64,000 nucleotides of DNA, from contig JAHDFD010000010.1 of the NCBI GenBank assembly GCA_020628375.1, positions 1 through 64,000 on the forward strand. Direction: 5' to 3'. Below are positions 18,831 to 28,449 of the stretch, in pieces (position 1 is the first letter of the stretch; each line of letters starts with the position of its first letter). Source of the stretch: Chitinophagales bacterium. GTDB lineage: Bacteria > Bacteroidota > Bacteroidia > Chitinophagales > UBA2359. The position numbers and the translations under genes are program-made. The notes under the pieces were generated by a model. The model was not told where the DNA came from. It made no database searches and was given only the letters and a program-made list of their open reading frames with translations.

Positions 18831-21038
18831 TTACGCTGATAAAGCTGCATCGATCACATTATCATACTCATGACTCCATGAGCTGATATTGCCCCAATTT
18901 TCATCATTAACTGAAATGTCTCCGTTACTCACATATCCAATTTTTGAAAAAGGGAATCCCGCTTTAGACATAAATTGATCAAAATTTTCTCTGTTTTCTT
19001 CACAAACAGAAACGACAACTCTACTCGCACTTTCACCAAATAAGTAAGCATCTTTTCGATAGTTTTCATCACAGGCAACCGTAAAGCCTTTACCATTTAC
19101 TTTCGCCGACTCCAACAATGCAATAAATAACCCACCTTCTGAAATATCATGTGCCGATTCAATCAAATCTTCTTTAATAATCGCTTTGATCACTTCTTGC
19201 AGAGTGAATTCTTCTTCGAGGTTAAAATGTGGAATAGGAGATTCTTTTACATCTAAAATATTGAATAAATACTCTGAAGAATTAATATCATCATGTGCCT
19301 CTCCGATCATATAAATAGTATCGCCTTCGTTTTTGAAGTCAAGCGTCATTTGATTATTTATATCCTGAAGTAAACCCAACATGCCAATTGTAGGCGTAGG
19401 ATTCACCGGGCCATCATCAGATGATTGATTGTAGAAACTTACATTTCCACCTGTTACCGGTGTATCGAATTTTCTACAAGCTTCGCTCATTCCCTGTATG
19501 GCATTGACAAATTGCCAATAAACGTGTTTATTATGAGGATTCCCGAAATTCAGACAATTAGTAATTGCCTGAGGTACACCACCAGAACAAACAATATTTC
19601 TTGCTGCTTCAGCAACAGCTAAAGAACAGCCCAATTTAGGATCGGCTTTAATATATCTTGAATTACAATCAACCGTTAATGCCAAAGCTTTGTTGGTACC
19701 CATTACACGCACTAAAGCAGCATCTGAAGGTTTATTTGTACTCATATTGGCAATTCCAACCATTGAATCGTACTGTTGTGCTACCCATTTTTTAGAAGCT
19801 ATATTGGGAAGCTTTACTAGTGCTTCAGCAATAGCTTTTAAATTTTCAGGTTCTTTAATTTCCTGTATATCGAATTTCTTGTATGCTTCATAATAAGGAG
19901 GTTCTTCATAAGCTCTGTCGTAAACAGGAGCACCACCGCCTAATACTAATGACTGGCAAGGTACTTTTGCAAGTAATTCTTCCCCCATATAGTATTCGAG
20001 AAATTCGCTTTCGGTTACTTCACCAATCTGAACACAATTCAAATCCCATTTGTCGAATATTTCCTGAACAACAGCTTCTTTACCTTTTTCAACTACAACG
20101 AGCATACGCTCCTGCGATTCCGATAAGAGTATTTCCCAGCCAAGCATGTTATCTTGTCGTGTTGGCACTTTATCTAAATAGATCTTCATACCATGTTCGC
20201 CCTTCGCCGACATTTCAGAAGTAGAGCAGGTAATTCCAGCTGCTCCCATATCCTGCATGCCAACAACAGCTCCAGAAGCAATCACTTCAAGACTTGCTTC
20301 TAATAATAATTTTTCCTGAAAAGGATCTCCTACCTGAACAGCAGGCAAGTCGTTCATAGAATCTTCAGAAAGGTCTTTAGAAGCGAATGCAGCGCCTGCT
20401 ATACCATCTTTTCCCGTAGAAGAACCTACTATGAAAACCGGATTACCTACCCCTTCGGAAGTAGCAGAAACAGTATTTCCTACTTTTACAATTCCGGCAG
20501 ACATGGCATTTACCAATGGATTGGTTTGGTAACATTCGTCAAAATAAACTTCACCACCAACTGTAGGAACGCCAAATGAATTTCCATAATCACCAATACC
20601 TTTTACAACGCCCTTCAGTAAATGTTGCGTACGTTTTTCGCTTAATTTACCAAATCGAAGTGAATTCAATGCGGCAATAGGACGAGCACCCATAGTAAAT
20701 ATATCACGATGAATACCACCAACTCCGGTTGCTGCTCCCTGATAGGGTTCTAAAGCCGAAGGGTGGTTGTGTGATTCTATTTTGAAGGCACAAGCCAAAC
20801 CATCTCCAATGTCAACTAATCCAGCGTTTTCTTCACCTGCTGAAACAAGCATTTTACTGCTTTCTCTAGGTAAGGTTTTTAACCATTTTATTGAATTTTT
20901 ATAAGAACAATGTTCTGACCACATCACTGAATAAATGCTCAATTCCGTAAAATTTGGAACCCTATCAAGTATTCCTTTTATCAGATCAAATTCATCTGCT
21001 GAGAGCCCTAATTCAATTGCTTGCTGTACCGTTGTCAT
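18831..21038 (-). CDS. purL: Phosphoribosylformylglycinamidine synthase subunit PurL
   Basis: A 735-residue small-type PurL, the ATP-dependent synthetase subunit that converts FGAR to FGAM in de novo purine synthesis. Motifs include MWSEHCSYKNS near residues 39-49, KIESHNHPSALEPYQGAATGVGG near 86-108 and the C-terminal AHDISEGG. There is no glutaminase domain, so it should act with separate PurQ and PurS subunits, which are not in this window. The length matches other small-type PurL proteins. A -7 box lies 25 bp upstream and the metallo-hydrolase gene follows after 9 bp. Confidence 0.97.
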   Translation of the reverse strand: MTTVQQAIELGLSADEFDLIKGILDRVPNFTELSIYSVMWSEHCSYKNSIKWLKTLPRESSKMLVSAGEENAGLVDIGDGLACAFKIESHNHPSALEPYQGAATGVGGIHRDIFTMGARPIAALNSLRFGKLSEKRTQHLLKGVVKGIGDYGNSFGVPTVGGEVYFDECYQTNPLVNAMSAGIVKVGNTVSATSEGVGNPVFIVGSSTGKDGIAGAAFASKDLSEDSMNDLPAVQVGDPFQEKLLLEASLEVIASGAVVGMQDMGAAGITCSTSEMSAKGEHGMKIYLDKVPTRQDNMLGWEILLSESQERMLVVVEKGKEAVVQEIFDKWDLNCVQIGEVTESEFLEYYMGEELLAKVPCQSLVLGGGAPVYDRAYEEPPYYEAYKKFDIQEIKEPENLKAIAEALVKLPNIASKKWVAQQYDSMVGIANMSTNKPSDAALVRVMGTNKALALTVDCNSRYIKADPKLGCSLAVAEAARNIVCSGGVPQAITNCLNFGNPHNKHVYWQFVNAIQGMSEACRKFDTPVTGGNVSFYNQSSDDGPVNPTPTIGMLGLLQDINNQMTLDFKNEGDTIYMIGEAHDDINSSEYLFNILDVKESPIPHFNLEEEFTLQEVIKAIIKEDLIESAHDISEGGLFIALLESAKVNGKGFTVACDENYRKDAYLFGESASRVVVSVCEENRENFDQFMSKAGFPFSKIGYVSNGDISVNDENWGNISSWSHEYDNVIDAALSA

Positions 21039-21062
21039 CGGATATTTAATTTGAAGTTAGTA

Positions 21063-21070
21063 CAAAGTTA
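21063..21070 (-). promoter_or_regulatory. Putative -7 promoter box for purL
   Basis: The minus strand reads TAACTTTG, matching the TAnnTTTG consensus, 24 bp before the purL ATG. Upstream on the minus strand there is only a TTTT at about the right distance, so the -33 element is imperfect. The rest of the 231-bp gap to the divergent metalloprotease gene is AT-rich and shows no other clear site. Confidence 0.5.
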
Positions 21071-21269
21071 GCTTGAATAGTAGCTATAAAAAAGATAATT
21101 ACCTAAATATCGAATTTTTAATATTTCGCACGAAAATTGTTCTTAAAAAGCATCTTATTTTTTAGAAATACGTTTAATTAAAATAGAACTTAATATTTCG
21201 ATATAGATTCTTGTACTATTAAGAACCTTTTTCCGACTACTTAATTAAGCTAAAAAACTTAGTCTCTCA

Positions 21270-23078
21270 ATGAAAACCTTCATACATATCATATTATGTT
21301 TTCTAATATTTAATATTGTTTCTGCTCAGCAAATTTCTGAGAAGAAAATAAAGAGATGTGGTGCTAAGGAGCATTTCATTCAAGAAATGAAAAATGCTAA
21401 ATTCAAAAAAGCACATCTACTACAACAAAAAGAAATTGCTAAAAGAATTGAACTTAGTTCAAAACTAAAATCTGTACCTTGTGCCAATCCGGTTATAATT
21501 CCGGTAGCAGTTCATTATAATGATGGTGTTTCAAATGCAAATCCAAGTTGTTTGATAGAAGCAGCACAAGCACAAATAGCAGTAATGAATGAAGATTTTG
21601 GGGGCTATAATGAAGATATAGCTTTATTCTGCCATTTCAGTAGTGCATGCCCTACTCAATATGATGCTTCAAGTTTAGCCGGAAATGGAACTTGTATCCA
21701 GTTTTGTTTGGCAGATCAAAATCTTCCAAGCGGTGAAGATAATATTGGTGGCTACGCTATTACTGTTGGTGATTATAAGTGGACTGGTGGTGTTGATGCA
21801 CCTAATTGGGCAGGTTATCTGAATATTTTTGTGTATGAAGATGCAGCGATGAGTGGCTTATTAGGAATTGCACCTTATGGTGGTGGCTTTAATCCAAATG
21901 GTAATGGAGTTTTTATCGGATATAGATATTTTGGTGGTAAGAATATGCCAGACGGTTGCTTTTCTGGAGGTAAAATAGGTGGTTCAGCTCCTTATAATTT
22001 GGGTAGAACAGGAACCCATGAAGTAGGACATTATTTTGCTTTAGATCATGTGTTTGATGATTATAATTATACAGGACAATGTGGTGCTTCCGATTTTTTT
22101 GATCCTGCTGTAGATGACACTCCAGATCAGAATGTTGCGAATTATGGTGTACCCTTTATTAACTATAGCGACTGTAGTTCCTCTTCTCAGAATTCCTGTG
22201 GTACTTCAGATTATTTTTTCAATTTTATGGATTATGTTGATGATATTGCCATGTTAATGTTTACCGAAGCACAGGCAACTGTAATGAAGGCAACAGCTGA
22301 ACCACAAGCTAAATGGGCAACCTCATCGGTAAGTTGTTATAATGACTTTCAGAATGGTTCGTTGAGTTATGAACCGATATTTGAAAATGGTTGTATCAAT
22401 AATTGCTTCGATGTAAGTTATACCGGTGATGATGGATTTAAGCTTAAAATTTGGCTCGAAGGTTTCGATAATGGTTCGGTACTTAATAATGCATTGAGTA
22501 CTAATAATATTATTCCTCAATTACAACCGTTTAATTACCCACCTTTCAATTATAATGGCTCAGAGTATGTATATGGCTTTGGAACTTCGATAGTAGATTG
22601 GGTATTTATTGAGGTTTTTGATACTAATGATGACTTAGTTGCTGAAAGAGCAGCAATCTTAACTACTTCAGGAAGAATCATTGATATTGATGGTGGGGAG
22701 GATATTCATTTTCCATGTCTGACAAATGGTGCCGAATATCAGATTGTAGTTTATCATAAAAGCCATTTAGGAGTTGTTTCCAGTACCTCGATTACTTATC
22801 CTGCTTCTGTGCAATACGACTTTACAACTGGTGTAGAGCAGGCTAAAGGTAATGAGCAATTAAAAGAAGTAAATGGGAAATTCTGCTTATATGCCGGAGA
22901 TATGAATAGTAGTGGCATTATAAATAATCAGGATTATAACAAATGGGCATTAGCCAATGCTTTAGTAAATAATTATGTGAGTTGGGATGTGGATGGAAAT
23001 GGAATAGTTAATAACCTCGATTATAATTTATGGCAATTAAACAGAGCCAAAGTAGGAGAACCATTGATTCAAAAATAG
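21270..23078 (+). CDS. Secreted M43-like (pappalysin family) metalloprotease with dockerin-like tail
   Basis: A 602-residue exported protease. An N-terminal signal peptide ends near SAQ (residues 18-20). The zinc site HEVGHYFALDH is at residues 250-260, and a Met-turn FMDYVDD lies about 70 residues later; this pair defines the M43 cytophagalysin/pappalysin group. Ala replaces the usual Gly at the seventh position of the zinc motif. A beta-sandwich-like region of about 180 residues follows. The C-terminus has two F-hand-like loops (GDMNSSGIINNQDYNKW and DVDGNGIVNNLDYNLW), a dockerin type I-like pair. No T9SS sorting domain is visible. The dockerin-like pair may bind calcium and mediate attachment to a partner, by analogy with cellulosome dockerins. 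Confidence 0.82.
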   Translation: MKTFIHIILCFLIFNIVSAQQISEKKIKRCGAKEHFIQEMKNAKFKKAHLLQQKEIAKRIELSSKLKSVPCANPVIIPVAVHYNDGVSNANPSCLIEAAQAQIAVMNEDFGGYNEDIALFCHFSSACPTQYDASSLAGNGTCIQFCLADQNLPSGEDNIGGYAITVGDYKWTGGVDAPNWAGYLNIFVYEDAAMSGLLGIAPYGGGFNPNGNGVFIGYRYFGGKNMPDGCFSGGKIGGSAPYNLGRTGTHEVGHYFALDHVFDDYNYTGQCGASDFFDPAVDDTPDQNVANYGVPFINYSDCSSSSQNSCGTSDYFFNFMDYVDDIAMLMFTEAQATVMKATAEPQAKWATSSVSCYNDFQNGSLSYEPIFENGCINNCFDVSYTGDDGFKLKIWLEGFDNGSVLNNALSTNNIIPQLQPFNYPPFNYNGSEYVYGFGTSIVDWVFIEVFDTNDDLVAERAAILTTSGRIIDIDGGEDIHFPCLTNGAEYQIVVYHKSHLGVVSSTSITYPASVQYDFTTGVEQAKGNEQLKEVNGKFCLYAGDMNSSGIINNQDYNKWALANALVNNYVSWDVDGNGIVNNLDYNLWQLNRAKVGEPLIQK

Positions 23079-23181
23079 ATATTTAATTACTTTACTGTTA
23101 TATTCATGGAACTTTTTAGCCTGTACTAATATTGTATTATATGAACATGTTAAATTATACAGTAAACTTTAATTATTGATT

Positions 23182-23358
23182 ATGGCGTTTTTTATGAAAT
23201 TGTTGATTTTCATTGTTCTTCCATTTACACTAGTATTTATATTGGTCTCTGCTGTATTGAGCTTCAGAAGTCGTGAAAAAGAAAGACAGAGACAACATGA
23301 ATTAGAAATAGAAAGAGAGAAGACCAAGCAGTCGGATAATGTTTCTAAACATCTATAA
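23182..23358 (+). CDS. Small membrane protein with charged coiled-coil tail
   Basis: A 58-residue protein from ATG 23182. A near-terminal hydrophobic segment (about residues 4-29) is followed by a highly charged helix rich in Arg, Glu and Lys (EKERQRQHELEIEREK). A TTG two codons upstream is a less likely start. The pattern suggests a single-pass inner-membrane protein with a cytoplasmic helical tail. It lies just upstream of the SPFH lipoprotein gene, and the two may be cotranscribed. No family is recognised. Its small size makes the call tentative. Confidence 0.5.
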   Translation: MAFFMKLLIFIVLPFTLVFILVSAVLSFRSREKERQRQHELEIEREKTKQSDNVSKHL

Positions 23359-23404
23359 ATATTACTTCAATATTCAATTTTACCAAAATCAAAATTATTA
23401 TAAA

Positions 23405-24220
23405 ATGAAAAGATTAGGCTATATCTTATTGCCCGTGCTATGTCTGTTAACGGCTTGTACAACCGTTGATTCAGGACACAGAGGTGTTGAGGTTTCATGG
23501 GGAGGTGAAACAAATATGGAAAACGTTTACGACGAAGGAATGCAAATAGGTGTTCACTGGATTTGGGACGATATGGTTAACTACGATTGCAGAGAGCAAG
23601 TGTTAGTTATAGATAATGACTTCAATGATGCCAATAATATGGAAACTGGAGTTGAGGTTGCCTTATACTACCACCCAATCAAGGAAAAAGTTAACTATTT
23701 ACACAAGAATATTGGTACTGATTATAAGGAGACCAAGATGAAGAATATAATGAAAGGTGCTTTAAAAGAAGTGATACCTCAATTTAGTGCAGTTGACCTT
23801 AACTTAAAATCTCGTTCTGAAGCAGAAAAGAATCTGACGACTATACTTACAGACGAATTGGGATCTATGTATGTTCAGTTTATCAGAGTTCAAATTACAG
23901 ATGTTGATATTCCTAAATCAATTGCAGAAGCAGCGGAAGCAAAGGCTGTTCAGTTAGAAAAAAATAAATTGGCTAAAGAGAAAGCAGAAGAGCAAACGAA
24001 TTTAGGAAATGCAACCAAGGAAAAAGCATTGGCAGATGCAGAAGCTATGCGAATCAGAGCTGAAGCAGAGTCTCAGGCTATTAAAACGATCAATGAAGCT
24101 TTGTCGAGTTCACCTCAGTATGTTCAACTTAAAAAGGTTGAAAAGTGGGATGGTAGTCTAGGAACAAATAATGTATATGGTAGAGATGCCACGATTATTA
24201 AAGGATTGGTAACAGATTAA
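23405..24220 (+). CDS. SPFH/prohibitin-domain lipoprotein
   Basis: Translation from ATG 23405 gives 271 residues with a lipoprotein signal (LLPVLCLLTAC, lipid Cys at 17). The frame extends upstream to 23339, but that segment lacks a signal peptide. The mature protein is an SPFH (stomatin/prohibitin/flotillin/HflKC) domain with the typical GHRGVEVSWGG start. It is followed by an Ala/Glu/Lys-rich helix from about residue 180 (AEAAEAKAVQLEKNKLAKEK...), expected to form a coiled-coil oligomerisation region. SPFH proteins scaffold membrane microdomains and regulate proteases. A lipid anchor instead of a transmembrane helix suggests the periplasmic side, which is a known variant in Bacteroidota. 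Confidence 0.85.
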   Translation: MKRLGYILLPVLCLLTACTTVDSGHRGVEVSWGGETNMENVYDEGMQIGVHWIWDDMVNYDCREQVLVIDNDFNDANNMETGVEVALYYHPIKEKVNYLHKNIGTDYKETKMKNIMKGALKEVIPQFSAVDLNLKSRSEAEKNLTTILTDELGSMYVQFIRVQITDVDIPKSIAEAAEAKAVQLEKNKLAKEKAEEQTNLGNATKEKALADAEAMRIRAEAESQAIKTINEALSSSPQYVQLKKVEKWDGSLGTNNVYGRDATIIKGLVTD

Positions 24221-24367
24221 AAAAATATGGCAGTGACTTAAATATAAGGCTGTGCAGGTTTTTTCCTCTGCTGCGTCTCCCGACCAGCAGAAATTTAGCT
24301 GAAATCTTCTGAATTTAATCAAAATAACTTTCAGCCTTACTCATGCATCACCACTAAAAATATAAAG

Positions 24368-24424
24368 ACGCTGTCAGGGTTTAAAATTGACGCTTATATA
24401 TAAAGTGCGTAGCCCTGACAGCGT
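24368..24424. terminator. Long inverted repeat between convergent genes, likely bidirectional terminator
   Basis: ACGCTGTCAGGG at 24368-24379 pairs perfectly with 24413-24424, a 12-bp stem. The 33-nt loop contains a smaller imperfect hairpin (around GACGCT and GTGCGT). It sits between the SPFH gene (ends 24220) and the FKBP gene (ends 24445 on the minus strand). AT-rich tracts flank both sides, consistent with termination in either direction. Confidence 0.7.
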
Positions 24425-24444
24425 TATTATTTAATAAACTTCCT

Positions 24445-25041
24445 TTATAGAATACTAATTAATTCCACTTCAAAAATTAAAGCACTGTAAGGAGGAATAT
24501 TTGCTCCTGCACCTTTAGCGCCATAAGCCAATTCTTGTGGGATAAACAATTTCCAACGATCGCCAACACTCATTAACTGCAATGCCTCAACCCAACCTGG
24601 AATAACGCCGGTAACCGGAAAAGTAATAGACTTTCTTCTTTCAATTGAGCTATCGAAAACAGTTCCATTGATAAGTGTTCCATGATAATGAACTTCAACA
24701 GATTGATCTGATCTTGGAGAAGCTCCATTGCCTTTTTCTAAAACTTCATACTGCAATCCGCTGTCAGTTACTGTTACTTCTGCTCTTTTTGCATTCTCTT
24801 CTAAAAAAGCAATGCCTTCAGCAGCAGCAGCCTTTTTTTGCTCTTCCTGTGCAGTTTGAATATGCTTTCTGAAAACCATATCAGCCTCTTGTAAAGAAAG
24901 CTTCGTTTCTTGTCCTTTTAGAACAGCTTCAACACCTTCGTTGAATGCTGAATGGTCTAATTCAGTAATACCTTGTTGCTTTAAAGAATAAGCGATGATC
25001 ATTCCTACACTGTAAGAAATTGTGTCGTTTGTAGAACTCAA
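24445..25041 (-). CDS. FKBP-type peptidyl-prolyl cis-trans isomerase (FklB-like)
   Basis: A cytoplasmic-looking FKBP of 198 residues if translation starts at TTG 25041 (read as Met-Ser-Ser-Thr-Asn-Asp-Thr-Ile-Ser-Tyr). The frame is open to 25131, but that would overlap the upstream gene by 47 bp and add residues unlike the family. The N-terminal half is the helical FKBP_N dimerisation domain (SYSVGMIIAYSLKQQG). The C-terminal half is the FKBP fold, with VHYHGTLINGTVFDSS and the active-site region VIPGWVEALQLM, plus IPQELAYGAKGAG. It accelerates proline isomerisation in protein folding. A -7 box 29 bp upstream supports this start and independent transcription. Confidence 0.88.
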   Translation of the reverse strand: MSSTNDTISYSVGMIIAYSLKQQGITELDHSAFNEGVEAVLKGQETKLSLQEADMVFRKHIQTAQEEQKKAAAAEGIAFLEENAKRAEVTVTDSGLQYEVLEKGNGASPRSDQSVEVHYHGTLINGTVFDSSIERRKSITFPVTGVIPGWVEALQLMSVGDRWKLFIPQELAYGAKGAGANIPPYSALIFEVELISIL

Positions 25042-25069
25042 ATTTGTATGTTTAATTTTTAAAAAGCTG

Positions 25070-25077
25070 CAAAGATA
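25070..25077 (-). promoter_or_regulatory. Putative -7 promoter box for the FKBP gene
   Basis: The minus strand reads TATCTTTG followed by C, matching TAnnTTTG. It lies just downstream of the DUF4132 gene's stop codon and 28 bp before the proposed TTG start. No -33 TTTG was found at the usual distance. Confidence 0.5.
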
Positions 25078-25084
25078 GCTGATT

Positions 25085-28000
25085 CTATTTGGGCAGTTGA
25101 GAAAGTATGGTAGTGTCGGTAATTTTATCATCTTCAGCTAATAAGAATGCCTTGCTTAATAAAATCGAAAAGCCCCGATCCCCTTCAAAAGGTAAAAATA
25201 CATTATTGTTTGTTGCCGTTTTTCTTTGTGGAACTATACATAAATATTGATCATTAGGTTCCATTAGAATATTGGTACTTCCAATATGGATCTTATAGGT
25301 TGTTCTAGTGCCTTTCACTTTTAAATACTTGCCTTCAATTTCAGCAACTTTAGCGATTTTAAGTTTGGGTAATAGCTTTTCCAGTATCGTTTTTCTGATC
25401 TTAGCTGTTTCTGTTAAATTACCAAATGAATAAGACATCCAATAATCTCTGTGTTGAGGATTACCAGAATTATCTGCCCATTGTGGATCATTACCAACAC
25501 TGGCTACACCCACAAACAGATCAACATCGCGCATAATCTCAGAAAATACTAATTTCGGAACATTGATCAAATCAACAGTATTATTGCTTTGAGTATTTAA
25601 AAACCGAACCTGATCGGTAGCAACATATAACCATATTCCCGCATCATTGAAAGCATCTTCTTCATAAACTTCATTTATCCAGAACTCCGCACGCATATCG
25701 TAATCATTCAAATGGATATAGGCAATTTCATCTTCGCGTCCATCATCATACGAGCCTAAAAGGCTATAACGCCAATTTCTTATGGTTGCCAAAGAATTAA
25801 ACTGATGTTGTTTTAGCAAATGTGCAGCCATTCTATTACTGTAAAATCGTGTATTTACTTCTGCATCTGTTAGAATATAAACTTCTCTGAATGCTTGCTT
25901 GAAAGGTTGAACAATTTGATTTTCTTCCATGAAATTTCTCCATGCAATAACTTCATCAGATGAAACCATTACCGGATGCCATAAAGAGATAGATGTTTCA
26001 TTATCGATCCAATCGATCTTTTGTCCACTAACTGTTTGCCAGCCATTGTTCCAGAATACAGTTATCTGTTCTTCTTCCTTTTCAACACACCAAATCAGCC
26101 TTTTAGACAGGTAAGACATTAATCCATGATCTAAATAGTATTTTTTGAAATTCTGATATGAAAGCTTGTTTTTTTGAATATAAGAACGATCCAGACGATC
26201 TCTTTGAACACTCAGCATTTGCTGAATTTCTTTTATGTTCGTTTTAATGCTTTTTAATTCATCTGCAAAATCTTTCTTAACAAAAGCCGGAACTGATTTT
26301 TGTAACTTCCCATCAGGTTTTATCCACTGTTGGCTAACTTTTCCAATGCGTTCGATTTGAATTTTTAATTGGTAATCATTGAAATGATAAGTCTGTCCAC
26401 CATCTATCAGATCGTATTCCTGCACCGACATATCTTCGATCATATTCTTAGAAACACCTAATTCTTCAGCAGCATTGGCAATATATTTTTCAATTAAACT
26501 TCTGGTGTTTTTTTGTCTGATCTTTAAGCGCAATTTGGTAAGAATACTGATCGATTCAAGAGATTTGTTAGCATATAAGGCATAAATGCAAGCATTGCCC
26601 AAGCCTGTTGCTGCTGGTCCGACACCCTGAATTTTAGTAAAACACTTAATACATAGTTTATATAAATTCTGATGAAGATCGGAAAACTGATCTGACCTAC
26701 TCGAAAGCCAAACTAAACCTTTTACAACATCCTGGTTATTGGTTTGTAATAAATAACTGTAATAATAACCTCTTGCTGTGGTTTCTAAAGAACTTATAAA
26801 AGCAAACCATTCATTTAACTGTTTGGTTAGCTCGACTTTGTTTTTATTGAACTCCTGAATAAGCTCATCGGCAGATTTTGTGAATTTTTTAGTTGGTTTC
26901 GCTCCGGAAGCTGTTCCGGCAAATTTTAACGTTCTATACCAGAGTTGATTGTTTTTATGTTCTTTTAATGCTTCATTTACCGTTTTTCCAAAATTATCAT
27001 CTTCGCTTAAGGCAAAAAAAGTATCTACTGACTTACCTTCAGACAAGCCAATAATTTCATCTATTTTCTGTTTTAATTTACCAATAGATTTTTCATTATA
27101 ATAACCAGTCCCATTTTCAGAAAACCAAAGGAGTTGTTCTTTTAGAGCTCCTGAAAGTCCATGTTCTTTAATATGTGCTTCAACTGCTTTAAAATGAAGT
27201 AGGGGAGAAGTAAAGCTACTATCATAAATTCCATTTCTTAATCCCTTGTAGAAGGTTATTATCTCTTTTTCATTGAAAGGAAGCTTCTTTCTTATAAGTT
27301 CAGCAAAAGCATAAGCTAATCGGTAGTCTCGCTCATAAGAAAAGTTATAAGAATAAAAGGCAACTCTATACAAAATTGCCATTGCTGCATTTTTTATTTC
27401 CTCCCTCGATTTAAGAGCTGAAATTTCTTTAAAAGAAGGGTATGCTTTTATTTCATAACCATGTTGTCCACTTTCATTATCTTTTACTAATTGCTCGATT
27501 AATAAATGGGCATCTTTATAAGGAGAGTCTTCAAAGAGAGGAAAGTTACCTTTAAGTTGCCTTAGTAATTTCCCTTTTCCAAAATCAGGATCGAACTTTT
27601 CTTTTATACAATCAACTGCTGAATTGATCTCCAAAAGATCGCTTAAAAGTCGCCATGTATTATTTGGACGAATAAAGTATTTTATATAATGATCGTAGTA
27701 TTTTTTTATCAATGGCTTATAGGCTTCGGGTAGCCCATTTTTTTTGAATTTAGAATGTAGCGCACTTAAAAAATAATGTAGATTAATAGATCCATTTCCT
27801 TCTTCTCTTTCTACATTGTAATTAATAACTTTTTTTGTTATTTTAAATAACTCGTCATCAGAAAGTTTAGAATATTTCTTCAGCGTATTTTCAGATAAAA
27901 AATTAATAAAACCACTTTTAATTGCCCATACTTCTCTACTAAAACTATCCTGAGCGTTTTCGTTTAAAAAGGGAATTCGATATAATACAGCTTCAACAAT

Positions 28001-28183
28001 GTTTATGAGTTGGTCATTATTCTTTTTTTCGAGCTGATTTAATATTTCAGTTACTTTAAAATTACTGATTTTTCCATCTGAATTTAATCTTTCAATTCCA
28101 TTATTAATTTTATTATGGATTTCAAAGTTTGGCGTTGAGTCTGTCAGGGTAAAACCATATAGTTCTTCTAAATTTTCAATCAT
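25085..28183 (-). CDS. DUF4132-domain protein (YehI/MolR-like)
   Basis: A 1032-residue, probably cytoplasmic protein without a signal peptide or membrane segment. The N-terminal 600 residues are helical and repeat-like. The DUF4132 region spans about residues 680-860 and includes the family hallmark QPFKQAFREVYILTDAE. A conserved C-terminal domain (about 900-1030) contains DLFVGVASVGNDPQW and ends with a nucleotide- or sugar-like beta pattern. E. coli YehI and MolR-type proteins share this architecture, but their function remains poorly defined. The gene lies directly upstream of the FKBP gene, with the proposed FKBP start beyond its stop. No regulatory element was identified upstream, where a mobile repeat starts about 90 bp away. 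Confidence 0.78.
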   Translation of the reverse strand: MIENLEELYGFTLTDSTPNFEIHNKINNGIERLNSDGKISNFKVTEILNQLEKKNNDQLINIVEAVLYRIPFLNENAQDSFSREVWAIKSGFINFLSENTLKKYSKLSDDELFKITKKVINYNVEREEGNGSINLHYFLSALHSKFKKNGLPEAYKPLIKKYYDHYIKYFIRPNNTWRLLSDLLEINSAVDCIKEKFDPDFGKGKLLRQLKGNFPLFEDSPYKDAHLLIEQLVKDNESGQHGYEIKAYPSFKEISALKSREEIKNAAMAILYRVAFYSYNFSYERDYRLAYAFAELIRKKLPFNEKEIITFYKGLRNGIYDSSFTSPLLHFKAVEAHIKEHGLSGALKEQLLWFSENGTGYYNEKSIGKLKQKIDEIIGLSEGKSVDTFFALSEDDNFGKTVNEALKEHKNNQLWYRTLKFAGTASGAKPTKKFTKSADELIQEFNKNKVELTKQLNEWFAFISSLETTARGYYYSYLLQTNNQDVVKGLVWLSSRSDQFSDLHQNLYKLCIKCFTKIQGVGPAATGLGNACIYALYANKSLESISILTKLRLKIRQKNTRSLIEKYIANAAEELGVSKNMIEDMSVQEYDLIDGGQTYHFNDYQLKIQIERIGKVSQQWIKPDGKLQKSVPAFVKKDFADELKSIKTNIKEIQQMLSVQRDRLDRSYIQKNKLSYQNFKKYYLDHGLMSYLSKRLIWCVEKEEEQITVFWNNGWQTVSGQKIDWIDNETSISLWHPVMVSSDEVIAWRNFMEENQIVQPFKQAFREVYILTDAEVNTRFYSNRMAAHLLKQHQFNSLATIRNWRYSLLGSYDDGREDEIAYIHLNDYDMRAEFWINEVYEEDAFNDAGIWLYVATDQVRFLNTQSNNTVDLINVPKLVFSEIMRDVDLFVGVASVGNDPQWADNSGNPQHRDYWMSYSFGNLTETAKIRKTILEKLLPKLKIAKVAEIEGKYLKVKGTRTTYKIHIGSTNILMEPNDQYLCIVPQRKTATNNNVFLPFEGDRGFSILLSKAFLLAEDDKITDTTILSQLPK

Positions 28184-28320
28184 TTTTGTAGTAGATTATT
28201 GATTATTGATAGTCCTTGATTTGTGTCGACTGTTTGGGTTTATATTTTTATATTAATCAAAGTTAGTATTTTCTTCAGACCACTATACATTTTATGTAAT
28301 ACAGATTTAAAAATAGTAAA

Positions 28321-28425
28321 ACGTACAAATTGTTGTGTCATATTGAGCGCAATGTAATGAAGTCGAAATATAGACACCTCGTTATTTATCAGGAATGAAC
28401 GCTTGATATTAGGTATAATTTGTAC
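28321..28425. repeat. Dispersed intergenic repeat, copy 1 (inside the TIR element)
   Basis: The first 60 bp (28321-28380) match 42981-43040 at 57 of 60 positions. The core is TATTGAGCGCAATGTAATGA followed by AGTCGAAATATAGACACC. Short inverted ends GTACAAATT (28323-28331) and AATTTGTAC (28417-28425) bound it. Similarity to the other locus continues weakly past the second end. Confidence 0.85.
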
Positions 28426-28432
28426 AGTAGCA

Positions 28433-28449
28433 ACGAGGCATTGCCTCGT
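28433..28449. repeat. Short perfect palindrome
   Basis: ACGAGGCA (28433-28440) and TGCCTCGT (28442-28449) form a perfect 8-bp inverted repeat around one T. It is GC-rich relative to its surroundings and resembles REP-type intergenic palindromes. It lies inside the TIR element. Confidence 0.7.
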
